64,000 bases of DNA from Bacillota bacterium (GCA_023415635.1 JAEZJV010000014.1:1-64000); one strand, 5' to 3'; shown: positions 42,872 through 51,309, numbered from the stretch's first letter. Translations and numbers: made by a program. Notes: generated by a model from the letters alone, not told the origin.

Positions 42872-44515
42872 TTATTCTTCTTCTCCGCCTTCATCTTCAG
42901 CTTCAAATTCTCTGATCTGTCTCTTTCTTGCCATCTCATCACTATCAAGATATTCATCATAGGTTGTTATCTTATCAATGAGATGTCCGTTATAGATCTC
43001 CATGATGCGATTAGCCGTTGTCTGTATAAACTGATGGTCGGGAGAGGTAAATAATGCCACCCCAGGGAATTTTATCAGACCATTATTGAGAGCGGTAATG
43101 GATTCCATATCCAGATGGTTGGTCGGTTCGTCGAGGATGAGTACATTGGCTCCGGCTATCATCATCTTAGATAACATGACACGAACTCTTTCACCACCGG
43201 ACAGGACCTTCACCTTCTTTGAACCTTCTTCACCGGCGAATAACATTCTGCCCATGAAACCGCGGACATAAGTGACATCCTTCTCAGGAGAGAAGGGCAT
43301 CAGGAAATCTACGATGGTCTCTTCTCCTGCAAAAAGCTTCGTATTGTCCTTCGGGAAGTAGGACATATTTGTGGTAATTCCCCATTTATAGGTGCCTTCG
43401 TCCGGTTCAACCTCTCCTGCAAGAATCTGAAACAGCAGAGTGGTGGCACGGGTATTCGGTCCAACAAATGCAATCTTATCCTCCTTACCTACGATGAAGG
43501 AGAGCTTATCAAGAATCTTCACACCATCCACAGTTTTTGAGAGATTATCAACGGTTAGTACTTCATTACCGATTTCACGGCTTGGTCTGAAATCAATATA
43601 AGGATATTTTCTGCTGGAAGGACGGATATCATCCAGCTCAATCTTCTCGAGGGCCTTCTTTCTTGAAGTTGCCTGCTTGGATTTGGAAGCATTAGCGGAG
43701 AAACGCTGGATAAATTCCTGTAGCTCCTTGATTTTCTCTTCCTTCTTCTTGTTGGCTTCCTTCATCTGCTTTACCATCAATTGGCTTGATTCATACCAGA
43801 AATCATAGTTTCCGGAGTACAGCTGGATCTTAGCATAATCGATGTCAGCAATATGGGTACATACCTTATTTAAGAAGTAACGGTCATGGGATACCACAAT
43901 AACGGTATTTTCAAAATTAATCAGGAACTCCTCCAGCCACCTGATCGCTTCTAAGTCCAGATGGTTCGTAGGCTCGTCGAGGAGCAGAATGTCGGGATTA
44001 CCGAATAAAGCCTGGGCCAACAGAACCTTAACCTTCTGTCCGCCATTCAATTCATGCATGGTCATATAATGAAGCTCGGTTTCAATACCGAGACCGTTCA
44101 GCAAGGATGCAGCATTGGCCTCTGCCTCCCAGCCATCCATTGCAGCAAATTCACCTTCCAGCTCACTGGCACGTATTCCATCTTCTTCTGTAAAATCTTC
44201 CTTAGCATAGATGATTTCTTTTTCCTTCATGATCTCATACAAACGCTTATTTCCCATGATGACGGTATCCAGGACCTGATATGCATCGTATTTGAAGTGA
44301 TCCTGCTGAAGGAAGGACAATCTCTGTCCGGGGGTGATGATAACCTCTCCCTTGCTAGGCTCCAGCTGCCCGTTTAATATTTTGAGAAAGGTGGATTTTC
44401 CTGCACCGTTGGCGCCAATCAGTCCATAGCAGTTGCCTTCCGTGAACTTGATATTCACTTCTTCGAACAATGCACGCTTTCCTATTCTTAATGTAACATT
44501 ACTTGCCTGAATCAT
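42872..44515 (-). CDS. ABC-F family ATPase (YkpA/EttA-like)
   Basis: 547 residues from the ATG after CAGGAGGTTATAC. Two ABC domains without membrane segments: Walker A GANGAGKSTFLKIL (about 35), signature LNGGQKVKVLLAQAL, Walker B ILLLDEPTNHLDLEA; second domain with VGPNTRATTLLFQIL, SGGERVRVMLSKMM and VLILDEPTNHLDMES. The second Walker A is unusual (GPNTRATTL, lacking the GKS Lys). A linker of KEANKKKEEKIKELQEF type lies between the domains. Size and linker fit the YkpA group, which acts on the ribosome; antibiotic resistance ABC-F proteins are a second possibility. A promoter and several hairpins lie upstream. Confidence 0.88.
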   Translation of the reverse strand: MIQASNVTLRIGKRALFEEVNIKFTEGNCYGLIGANGAGKSTFLKILNGQLEPSKGEVIITPGQRLSFLQQDHFKYDAYQVLDTVIMGNKRLYEIMKEKEIIYAKEDFTEEDGIRASELEGEFAAMDGWEAEANAASLLNGLGIETELHYMTMHELNGGQKVKVLLAQALFGNPDILLLDEPTNHLDLEAIRWLEEFLINFENTVIVVSHDRYFLNKVCTHIADIDYAKIQLYSGNYDFWYESSQLMVKQMKEANKKKEEKIKELQEFIQRFSANASKSKQATSRKKALEKIELDDIRPSSRKYPYIDFRPSREIGNEVLTVDNLSKTVDGVKILDKLSFIVGKEDKIAFVGPNTRATTLLFQILAGEVEPDEGTYKWGITTNMSYFPKDNTKLFAGEETIVDFLMPFSPEKDVTYVRGFMGRMLFAGEEGSKKVKVLSGGERVRVMLSKMMIAGANVLILDEPTNHLDMESITALNNGLIKFPGVALFTSPDHQFIQTTANRIMEIYNGHLIDKITTYDEYLDSDEMARKRQIREFEAEDEGGEEE

Positions 44516-44560
44516 GTATAACCTCCTGGATACTTCCAATTATCTTTAATCGACATTTCT

Positions 44561-44588
44561 ATTGTATCGTATATTCTTGATTTTGCAA
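44561..44588 (-). promoter_or_regulatory. Promoter immediately upstream of the ABC-F gene
   Basis: On the minus strand TTGCAA (44588-44583), 16-bp spacer, TACAAT (44566-44561), about 45 bp ahead of the start codon. Transcription from here would bypass the upstream hairpins. Confidence 0.6.
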
Positions 44589-44913
44589 GAGAAAATGTAG
44601 GCTTATTAGTGTTTGATTTGATAAAAGGGCCGGCTGATTACAATCAGCCTTGTTACCTATGATAAAAAGCCGGCTATCCTGCACCAGTAGGAGTATATTA
44701 ACGAGAAAGCTATTTAAAATATGACTTTTCGGTGACTTTCTTGTGCACCCTATCACCATAGATGATTGGACCTTTTGTAATAAAATTTGATCATAAATAT
44801 GAACAAATAGGTCAATTATTTGTTTTCAAATAATTCATATTACGTTAATACCTTCTCCATATTTCTTTACTATAATAAGCTTATAGAAATAGAAATAGAA
44901 ATACACAAATTTG

Positions 44914-44946
44914 TTAAAACCAACTTAACATAGAATTTTTTTTCAT
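44914..44946 (-). CDS. Possible leader peptide MKKNSMLSWF
   Basis: Ten codons and a TAA behind GGGAGGGAGGAGATTT, one of the strongest ribosome binding sites in the window. It lies 400 bp upstream of the ABC-F start and just after an 11-bp hairpin. ABC-F resistance genes are often controlled by short translated leaders, but no promoter for this transcript is obvious and the peptide may be accidental. Confidence 0.3.
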   Translation of the reverse strand: MKKNSMLSWF

Positions 44947-45079
44947 AAATCTCCTCCCTCCCCAAGAAGCCAACTCCTAGAAGTTGGCTTCTCCTCTGTC
45001 AGAAAAAATATCCTTGATGGACAAGATGAATGCCGGCTGTGACAGCCGGCATTTCATGATATGAATATATCGTATTATA

Positions 45080-46177
45080 CTACTTCAAAGCTGCAATTTC
45101 ATCGAGTCTATTCATAATCGGCAAATGTTGTGTACATAGGGTCTCGCATTGTCCGCATTTGATACAAGCCTCTGCCTGCTTGTTGGAAATTCCCCAATGA
45201 GACTGTAGACGGTCCAAGATATTGTTACCAAGGATTTTTTCATTATAAGCATCCATGAATTTCGGAATATCTATATTTTGAGGGCAGTATCTGCAGTAAC
45301 CGCAGCCGGTGCACAGATTGTTCAGAGCCACACCCTTTGCTTCATATTCCGCATAGATTTCTGCTGCTGGTCTTTCCTCCAGGTTCTCTACAGCCTTAAT
45401 AGCCTCGTCGACATGCTGGATGGTTGTACATCCGCATAAAGCTACAGTTATCTCCTTATGTGAAGCCACAAAACGCAGGGCAGCCTGTGCTACATTTAAG
45501 TTTGTACCTTCTGTCAGATATTCGAAGGTCTTTGGATTATTCGGAATTAGACCACCACCGAGGGGATTCATGACTACGATGCCCATTCCCTTTTCATATG
45601 CAGCTGTTATCCCCGCCTGGCGGAAACGGTAGTTCAAAGGATTGTAACCGATCAGCATTCCTTTGAAGGCGTTGGTGTTGATTACATTTTCCAGCTGGTT
45701 TCCCTGCATATGGGAGGAGAAGGTGATGTTTTTAATTAATCCCTCTGTCTTTGCCTTCTCGAAGGAGTCATACATTAAATCATACTGTTTTTCGAAGGCT
45801 TCCAGATTCAGAAGACACCATAGGTAATAGAAATCCAGATAATCCACCTTTAGCCTGGATAAAGAGGTTTCCAGTCTCTTTCGAAATGCATCCGGTGTAA
45901 ACTCACCGCCGTAGGAACCCAAATTTACCTTGGAAGAGATGTAAAAGCTGTCTCGGGGAAGCTGTGATAAAGCGATACCGGTGATTTCTTCACTCTTATC
46001 GCTGCAATAGAAGGGAGCGGAATCAAAGAAGTTAATCCCCTTCTCATAAGCATGTAATACAACCTCAGCACATTTTTCTAATTTGCCGGCCTTTATGTCT
46101 TGGTCATCATATCTCATTGTTCCCATTCCGAGAGCGGAAACCATCATATTTGTGTCACCATATTGCTTATAATACAT
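45080..46177 (-). CDS. Aldo/keto reductase with C-terminal 4Fe-4S domain
   Basis: 365 residues. Residues 1-260 form the aldo/keto reductase barrel: VSALGMGTMRYDD, GINFFDSAPFY with the catalytic Asp/Tyr, and SLSRLKVDYLDFYYLW. The C-terminus adds two ferredoxin-like clusters, CTGCGYCRYCPQNIDIP (about 292) and CIKCGQCETLCTQHLPI (about 340). This architecture is widespread in Clostridia and presumably reduces carbonyl compounds with electrons passed through the clusters; the substrate is unknown. Start ATG at 46177 after GGAGGTAGTTATAAC. Confidence 0.9.
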   Translation of the reverse strand: MYYKQYGDTNMMVSALGMGTMRYDDQDIKAGKLEKCAEVVLHAYEKGINFFDSAPFYCSDKSEEITGIALSQLPRDSFYISSKVNLGSYGGEFTPDAFRKRLETSLSRLKVDYLDFYYLWCLLNLEAFEKQYDLMYDSFEKAKTEGLIKNITFSSHMQGNQLENVINTNAFKGMLIGYNPLNYRFRQAGITAAYEKGMGIVVMNPLGGGLIPNNPKTFEYLTEGTNLNVAQAALRFVASHKEITVALCGCTTIQHVDEAIKAVENLEERPAAEIYAEYEAKGVALNNLCTGCGYCRYCPQNIDIPKFMDAYNEKILGNNILDRLQSHWGISNKQAEACIKCGQCETLCTQHLPIMNRLDEIAALK

Positions 46178-46701
46178 GTTATAACTACCTCCACTAATTT
46201 TCGATTACAAGTTATTTCGTCTATTGAAAATGGCTATTTCAGACCATTTCATGTAGAAGCTATTATAGCATAAATTCTTCGAAAACAAAAGTTTCGTTAA
46301 AAGGATGGGTGTATAAATGTAACCTGTAGAAGAAGAATACCGTAGATGAGGTATCCGCCAGCACCCGCCACCTTGGTATAGCTAAGTATCTGTGAGTGTA
46401 TGAAAGGTATAAATTTTGACCTGAGATGAACAGATGGTTGAGATTTAACACGACAGATGCTAGAATATAAGTTGAAGCTGATGATCCACAAGCTTCGCCG
46501 AACAAGGTCTGCCAATTAGCAATCAACAGAAGGAGAAGTCAGGTACAATGCAGGTTATCAACTATTATTGAAGCGATGAATAATGAAGCTGAACAGGAAC
46601 GCTCCAGGGAATAGGTTTCGTTTGACTTTTAGGGGTATCTCAGCTAGAATAAAATTGCAGAATAAACTGGTTAAAAACGGAAGAAAGGCAGAGAAGCTTA
46701 G
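46178..46701. other. 524-bp gap, no supported gene except a promoter at its right end
   Basis: Frames on the minus strand at 46263-46526 have no ribosome binding site and no recognisable motif. The only feature I support is the promoter at 46622-46650 for the hydrolase operon. The right-hand 50 bp carry GGAAGAAAGGCAGAGAAGCTTAG before the start codon. Confidence 0.5.
46622..46650 (+). promoter_or_regulatory. Promoter of the hydrolase-acyltransferase-TraX operon
   Basis: TTGACT (46622-46627), 17-bp spacer, TAGAAT (46645-46650), about 50 bp before the first start codon. Confidence 0.7.
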
Positions 46702-47646
46702 ATGGCAATCAACAAGGCGATGAGAATTGCACTGAAAGCATTATCCTATCCTGACCTGGATGTGAAGAAGACTTATAAGCTGCAGAGGCAGCTAAAATCG
46801 GCAACACATCCTGTTCTCAAACCGTTATATGAGATGTGGGATCATAAGGTATCACTTGGGGAATATGATATCCCGGTTCGGATTTTTATGCCTCCTTCCT
46901 ACTTTTCTTTTAAAAAAATCCTTATTTTTTTTCACGGAGGAGGTTTTGTATTCGGTAATATCGATACCTATACGAATGTCTGCTCCAATATGGCTAAGCA
47001 GACAGGTCACATTGTGATATCAGTAGATTACCGTCTGGCTCCAGAGTATAAATTTCCAACAGCACCTGAGGACTGCTATGCAGTAACCCGTGAGATATTC
47101 CTGAATGCACAGCTTCTGGATGTGGACCCAGAGCAGATTACCCTAATTGGTGATAGTGCCGGAGGCAATCTGGCGGCTGTCGTATCCATGATGGCGAGGG
47201 ACAGGGGAGAATTCCAGCCGAGAAGGCAAATTCTTCTTTACCCTTCTACAGACAGCAACCACAGTGAAACCTCTCCTTATCCTTCCATCAAAGAGAACGG
47301 AACTGATTTTCTCCTGACTTCAAAGAGAATATGCGATTTTTTGGACCTATATATAAACAGTGAGGAGGATTTACTGAATCCATATCTTGCACCAATTCTG
47401 GCTAAGGATTTGTCACGCTTGCCCGATACCCTGATTATCACAGCCCAGTATGATCCCCTGCGGGATGAAGCGGAGTCTTATGGAAAGAAATTATATGAAG
47501 CCGGAAACCATGTAAAGGTTTATCGGATGAAGGACGCACTACACGGTTTTATCTCCTTACCGAAGCATTTTGTCCATGTTAAGAGAAGCTACGAATTGAT
47601 TAACCAATTTCTGAGTAAAGATAATCAACAAATTATAAGCAAATGA
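46702..47646 (+). CDS. Alpha/beta hydrolase, HSL (hormone-sensitive lipase) family
   Basis: 314 residues. The oxyanion-hole motif FFHGGGFVFGN (about 77-87), nucleophile in IGDSAGGNLAA (Ser about 151), acid in AQYDPLRDEAE (about 254) and His in ALHGFISL (about 284) complete an HSL-type esterase triad. No signal peptide, so it acts in the cytoplasm or at the inner membrane face on an ester or acyl group. Its stop overlaps the next start as ATGA, coupling it to the acyltransferase. Exact substrate unknown. Confidence 0.9.
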   Translation: MAINKAMRIALKALSYPDLDVKKTYKLQRQLKSATHPVLKPLYEMWDHKVSLGEYDIPVRIFMPPSYFSFKKILIFFHGGGFVFGNIDTYTNVCSNMAKQTGHIVISVDYRLAPEYKFPTAPEDCYAVTREIFLNAQLLDVDPEQITLIGDSAGGNLAAVVSMMARDRGEFQPRRQILLYPSTDSNHSETSPYPSIKENGTDFLLTSKRICDFLDLYINSEEDLLNPYLAPILAKDLSRLPDTLIITAQYDPLRDEAESYGKKLYEAGNHVKVYRMKDALHGFISLPKHFVHVKRSYELINQFLSKDNQQIISK

Positions 47647-48986
47647 AGATAAACCGGCAGAAAATCGTTAATAATTACTGGATGGAGATACCAACCGGAA
47701 AGGGGGTAGAAGAATTCATGACCAGAAGAAAGCCGGTGGAGTGGATGAGATTGGATAATGCAGCTAAGATATTCCCCTCCAACACCAATGAAAAGGATAC
47801 TAAGGTATTCCGCTTTGTCTGCGAATTAAAGGAAGAGATTGATAAGGAGATCCTGCAGCGAGCACTCGATAAAGCCTTACCTATGTTCCAAATCTATCAG
47901 ACGGTGCTAAGAAGAGGAATGTTCTGGTACTATTTCGAAGGCACGGAAACGAGACCCGAGGTAGTAGAGGAGCACAAGCTGCCCTGCAGTATGCTGTATC
48001 ATGCCAATAGGAGAAACCTGCTATTTGAGGTTTCTTATTATAATAAAAGAATTAATCTGGAAATGTACCATGCCTTAACCGATGGAACAGGTGCATTGGG
48101 ATTTTTAAAGACAATCGTATTTTATTATTTGACGATGAAGCATGGCGAAGAATTTCAGGACAAGCTTCCGAAGCTCGATTATGATGCCTCTTTTACCCAG
48201 AAGATGGATGACAGCTTCTTAAAGCATTACAGTGGAGACAGAAAGCTGGACAAGATTAAGATAAACCGTGCTTATCGTATTACCGGGAGACGAGCGCTTG
48301 ACAATCGACTGAGAGTCTTAGAAGGAGAGATGTCAGTAAAGGAGGTTCTGGAGCTGGCGCATCGCTATGATACGACCATGACAATCTATCTGACTGCCTT
48401 GTATATTAAAGCTATCTCGATGGAGATGCCGCTGCGTGCACGTAAGAATCCGGTTATTTTGACAGTACCTGTTAATTTGAGAACATATTTTCCTTCTGTA
48501 ACCGCCAGAAATTTTTTCTGTACGATCAATATCGCTTATAACTTAAATAAGAATTCGGATCTACTGGAAGACATCATTGCATCCGTCAAAGATAGCTTTG
48601 CAAGGGAGCTGACCGAAGAGAGACTCAGGACCCATATCAACCGACTGTCAGCTTTGGAGCATAATGTGTTCCTGAGAATATTCCCATTGGTAATTAAGGA
48701 TTATGTTCTTAAATTCGCCAATTACTTAAGCAACCGGGGTATTACAGCTACCTTATCCAATATAGGAAGAATAACCGTTGCTAAAGAGCTGACACCCCAT
48801 ATTCATCTGTTTGATTGCTTTACCAGTGCGAGGAGACCCCAGATCTGTATGTGCTCCTTTGAGGATACGCTGGTTATTAGTTTTGTATCTCCCTATGTCG
48901 GAACGGATATCCAAAAGAACTTCTTTCGTATGCTGACCAATGAGGGAGTCTCCATCAAAATAGCCTCGAATAATAAGGAGATTTGA
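47643..48986 (+). CDS. Condensation-domain/alcohol acyltransferase-like protein
   Basis: 447 residues. NLEMYHALTDGTGALGFL (His about 143) is the HxxxDG motif of the CoA-dependent acyltransferase superfamily that includes NRPS condensation domains, PapA5 and alcohol acetyltransferases. The C-terminal half has VPVNLRTYFPSVTARNFFCTINIAYN, resembling the DFGWG-region lid. Length and two-lobed order fit a stand-alone acyltransferase. It overlaps the hydrolase gene by 4 bp and precedes the zinc-ribbon membrane protein by 44 bp. It probably forms an ester or amide; donor and acceptor are unknown. Confidence 0.8.
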   Translation: MKINRQKIVNNYWMEIPTGKGVEEFMTRRKPVEWMRLDNAAKIFPSNTNEKDTKVFRFVCELKEEIDKEILQRALDKALPMFQIYQTVLRRGMFWYYFEGTETRPEVVEEHKLPCSMLYHANRRNLLFEVSYYNKRINLEMYHALTDGTGALGFLKTIVFYYLTMKHGEEFQDKLPKLDYDASFTQKMDDSFLKHYSGDRKLDKIKINRAYRITGRRALDNRLRVLEGEMSVKEVLELAHRYDTTMTIYLTALYIKAISMEMPLRARKNPVILTVPVNLRTYFPSVTARNFFCTINIAYNLNKNSDLLEDIIASVKDSFARELTEERLRTHINRLSALEHNVFLRIFPLVIKDYVLKFANYLSNRGITATLSNIGRITVAKELTPHIHLFDCFTSARRPQICMCSFEDTLVISFVSPYVGTDIQKNFFRMLTNEGVSIKIASNNKEI

Positions 48987-49030
48987 ATTAATTCTGAAAG
49001 GGCAAGATTACTTCTAAATAGGAGGTATTT

Positions 49031-49696
49031 ATGCATATTTGTGATAATTGTAAGGTCTCTCTGAAGGGAAATTTTGAAGTATGTCCGTTGTGCGGCAGCA
49101 TCGTCCACACGAACGAAGAGGAGATGGAAGAGGTGTTTCCTAATCTCCCGACCATCTTTCAGGAATTTAACATTTTCATCAGGCTGATGATACTTCTATC
49201 TATTGTAGCGATAGTTGCAAGCTTTGCTGTTAATATGATATTTACCAGAGAGTCCCGTTGGTCCTTAATTGTAGTGGGAGGCATCAGCTGCCTCTGGTTA
49301 AGCATGTTTGTTATTATCCGTAAGAAAAGCAATATCCCAAAGACAATTCTTTGGCAGGTGGTTCTGATTGGTATATTGTCGGTATTGTGGGACCGTTCCA
49401 TGGGGTGGTTGGGCTGGTCAATTGATTTTGTTATTCCGGGTATCTGTGTCGGAGCGATGATTGTCATGGCGATTTCCGCCAAGCTTTTGAAAATCAGCGC
49501 CAGGGATTTGAGTGTTTATTTTTTGATTGATGCAATTTTTGGCTTTGTACCGATAATTTTTATTATATTCGGTGGACTTAATATACTCTTTCCGTCTGTT
49601 ATCTGCGTAGCAGCCAGTATTATCAGTATCTCTACTTTAATTTTATTTCAGGGAGATAATATGATAGCTGAATTAAAAAAGAAAATGCATATATAA
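49031..49696 (+). CDS. Zinc-ribbon membrane protein (DUF6320-like)
   Basis: 221 residues after TAGGAGGTATTT. A Cys4 ribbon at residues 4-22 (CDNCKVSLKGNFEVCPLCGS) is followed by about six membrane helices (ILLSIVAIVASFAVNMIF, LIVVGGISCLWLSMFVII, TILWQVVLIGILSVLW and others). The gene is embedded in the hydrolase/acyltransferase operon, an association I recall for DUF6320 in Lachnospiraceae, though I cannot check it here. It may recruit the soluble enzymes to the membrane. Confidence 0.75.
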   Translation: MHICDNCKVSLKGNFEVCPLCGSIVHTNEEEMEEVFPNLPTIFQEFNIFIRLMILLSIVAIVASFAVNMIFTRESRWSLIVVGGISCLWLSMFVIIRKKSNIPKTILWQVVLIGILSVLWDRSMGWLGWSIDFVIPGICVGAMIVMAISAKLLKISARDLSVYFLIDAIFGFVPIIFIIFGGLNILFPSVICVAASIISISTLILFQGDNMIAELKKKMHI

Positions 49697-49721
49697 CCTA
49701 AGCATTGAAAGGATAGAAATT

Positions 49722-50393
49722 ATGAACAATTTTCGTTTAAAATGGATCGCTATTATTACAATGATGATTGACCATGTGGCAGCCGTACTACTGCAGCAGT
49801 CTTCACCGGCATGGGTTGCGATGCGTGTCATAGGACGACTGGCCTTTCCGATCTTTGTATTTCTATTGGTTGAGGGCTTCTTTCAGACCAAAAATGTGAA
49901 GAAATACCTGATACGTCTCGGTGTTTTTGCTTTGCTGTCCGAAGTACCCTTCGATCTGGCTTTTTATGGTACAGTAATTGAATTTACACATCAGAATATC
50001 TTTTTTACACTGTTTCTTGGTCTGGCCTGTATCCTTCTCATGAGCCTGATAGAAAAGAAATATGGAAAGAATTCTATATCGTCAAATGTTATGAACGGCA
50101 TAATTACGCTGGTATTCTGCATCATTGCATATCTTCTCCGCACAGATTACAGCTATGCAGGCATTCTGTTAATCTCAGCCTTTTATCTGTTTAAGGGTAA
50201 TAAGGTATTACAAACCTTTACCCTGTTTTTCGTATCTGCATTTATACTTGGATATATTAATGTATTCGCTACGTTGGCTATTATTCCGATTGCCTTTTAC
50301 AACGGAGAAAAGGGTAGAAGCATGAAGTATTTCTTCTATATCTTCTACCCTGCACATCTTCTTATTTTAGCGGGAATTAACCTGATGCTCTAA
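49722..50393 (+). CDS. TraX family membrane protein
   Basis: 223 residues, about seven helices. LKWIAIITMMIDHVAAVL (about 5-22) with the conserved Asp-His, MRVIGRLAFPIFVFLLVEGF, and YLIRLGVFALLSEVPFDLAFYG are the TraX signatures. TraX acetylates the pilin N-terminus in F plasmid; chromosomal homologues are presumed integral-membrane acyltransferases. No conjugation genes are nearby, so the function is more likely in the same acyl-transfer pathway as the preceding genes. The end overlaps the small minus-strand gene by 4 bp. Confidence 0.88.
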   Translation: MNNFRLKWIAIITMMIDHVAAVLLQQSSPAWVAMRVIGRLAFPIFVFLLVEGFFQTKNVKKYLIRLGVFALLSEVPFDLAFYGTVIEFTHQNIFFTLFLGLACILLMSLIEKKYGKNSISSNVMNGIITLVFCIIAYLLRTDYSYAGILLISAFYLFKGNKVLQTFTLFFVSAFILGYINVFATLAIIPIAFYNGEKGRSMKYFFYIFYPAHLLILAGINLML

Positions 50394-50569
50394 GCTTTGG
50401 TTACAGATTCCCGTGATTGATCGGCATATTCCTGTCTGGAACTGTTACGAACATGTTCTCCTGAGGAATATGGCTGGTTGGGGTAATAGTATTTTTCATC
50501 GAAATCTCTTATGCTGCTGCGGGAAGGAAAACGGTAGTAGGTTTTTTTTACAGGTTGTTCGTAATACAT
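50390..50569 (-). CDS. Small Tyr/Ser-rich protein of 59 residues, unknown
   Basis: A 59-codon frame begins MYYEQPVKKTYYRF behind the strong ribosome binding site CAGGAGGATTGCAAGC and ends in TAG at 50390. Codon choice is balanced and the product is polar, with eight Tyr and many Ser, Arg and Gln, no membrane helix and no Cys. The 330 bp between traX and the DUF5721 gene are otherwise empty, and an overlapping plus-strand frame (50413-50664) has no ribosome binding site and a Cys/Trp-rich, unlikely product. I do not recognise the family. Confidence 0.6.
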   Translation of the reverse strand: MYYEQPVKKTYYRFPSRSSIRDFDEKYYYPNQPYSSGEHVRNSSRQEYADQSRESVTKA

Positions 50570-50724
50570 GCTTGCAATCCTCCTGTTATAAAACTTTTAT
50601 ATTATTATTGTTCGTTAATCGGAAAGCTTCTATACAGGAAAAGCAGTGCAGACTGAAACGATAAATGAAAAAATACATAAAAATGGTTTAAAATTCGCTC
50701 TGATATTAAGGATTGGAGAAATTT

Positions 50725-51222
50725 ATGGTAATGTTTACTATTCCAGAGGTGAAGCAGTTTATGGCGAAGCTTCTGACGCAAAATGCTTTTGATAATTTTA
50801 TTCTACGGGAATTGGAGCTCCAGACATTTATGAGCTACTCCCTAAACGGAAAGTTGAACGAGGCTTTTTTCTCTACAGAGGAGCTTAAGGAACGCAGATC
50901 GGTCCGATATGCTTTGTGGAGCGAGGTTCGAAGTATAGCCTATACGATGATTAAGGGGAATAAGACACCGCTTTCCATGAAAATCGTTTTTCAGCTTTCC
51001 GAAGATCTTACGGATGTGCTGGTCGGACAGACAGGAGGAAGAATTAGTCCGGAAGAGGTCGGGGGCTTATATATAAATATCAGATTCGAGAATAATGAGC
51101 TCCATATTATCACAGGTACTGCAATTAAGACATTTACACTGGATAAAACGCTGGAACAGGAATGGGACAAGGAGGTTGCCCGTTTCTTAAAAGAACAGGA
51201 TATTGTTAGCACTCTTGCTTAA
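50725..51222 (+). CDS. DUF5721 family protein
   Basis: 165 residues from the ATG behind TTGGAGAAATTT. The N-terminus FTIPEVKQFMAKLLTQNAFDNFILRELELQTF and RRSVRYALWSEVRSIAYTMIKGNKTPLSMKIVF match the DUF5721 pattern found in Lachnospiraceae as far as I recall. Function unknown; it looks like a soluble alpha+beta protein. The stop codon lies inside the CIRCE element that precedes htpG. Confidence 0.75.
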   Translation: MVMFTIPEVKQFMAKLLTQNAFDNFILRELELQTFMSYSLNGKLNEAFFSTEELKERRSVRYALWSEVRSIAYTMIKGNKTPLSMKIVFQLSEDLTDVLVGQTGGRISPEEVGGLYINIRFENNELHIITGTAIKTFTLDKTLEQEWDKEVARFLKEQDIVSTLA

Positions 51223-51232
51223 AGAGTGCTAA
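51206..51232. promoter_or_regulatory. CIRCE element (HrcA operator) upstream of htpG
   Basis: TTAGCACTC (51206-51214), 9-bp spacer, GAGTGCTAA (51224-51232): a perfect match to the CIRCE consensus. It overlaps the last codons of the DUF5721 gene and lies 7 bp upstream of the -35 box at 51240. Confidence 0.95.
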
Positions 51233-51239
51233 TTTCATC

Positions 51240-51268
51240 TTGACATTTCCAAAATACAGTATTATCAT
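51240..51268 (+). promoter_or_regulatory. htpG promoter
   Basis: TTGACA (51240-51245), 17-bp spacer, TATCAT (51263-51268), about 40 bp ahead of the start codon. Confidence 0.75.
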
Positions 51269-51309
51269 AACATTTGAGGAATTTTATTAGACAAAGGAGT
51301 TGTTAATTC

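Larger units (their letters stand above)
44516..45079 (-). other. Hairpin-rich region between aldo/keto reductase and ABC-F genes
   Basis: Three stem-loops occur within 430 bp: GGCTGATT/AATCAGCC (44632-44649), AGAAGCCAACT/AGTTGGCTTCT (44965-44992) and AATGCCGGCTGT/ACAGCCGGCATT (45029-45053). GCCGGCT (44629-44635) can also pair with AGCCGGC (44668-44675), competing with the first hairpin. On the minus strand the first hairpin is followed by GGCCCTTTTATC. An 11-codon frame with a strong ribosome binding site lies at 44914-44946. Confidence 0.6.

Noticed and set aside
46263..46526. Small minus-strand gene upstream of the hydrolase operon
   Set aside because: Two overlapping frames, no ribosome binding site and no motif; nothing separates them from chance.
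49722..50393. Conjugative element indicated by TraX
   Set aside because: No relaxase, coupling protein, type IV secretion or integrase genes are nearby; chromosomal TraX homologues are common in Clostridia.
50413..50664. Plus-strand 83-codon gene after traX
   Set aside because: No ribosome binding site, Cys/Trp-rich low-plausibility product, and the opposite strand holds a better supported small gene.
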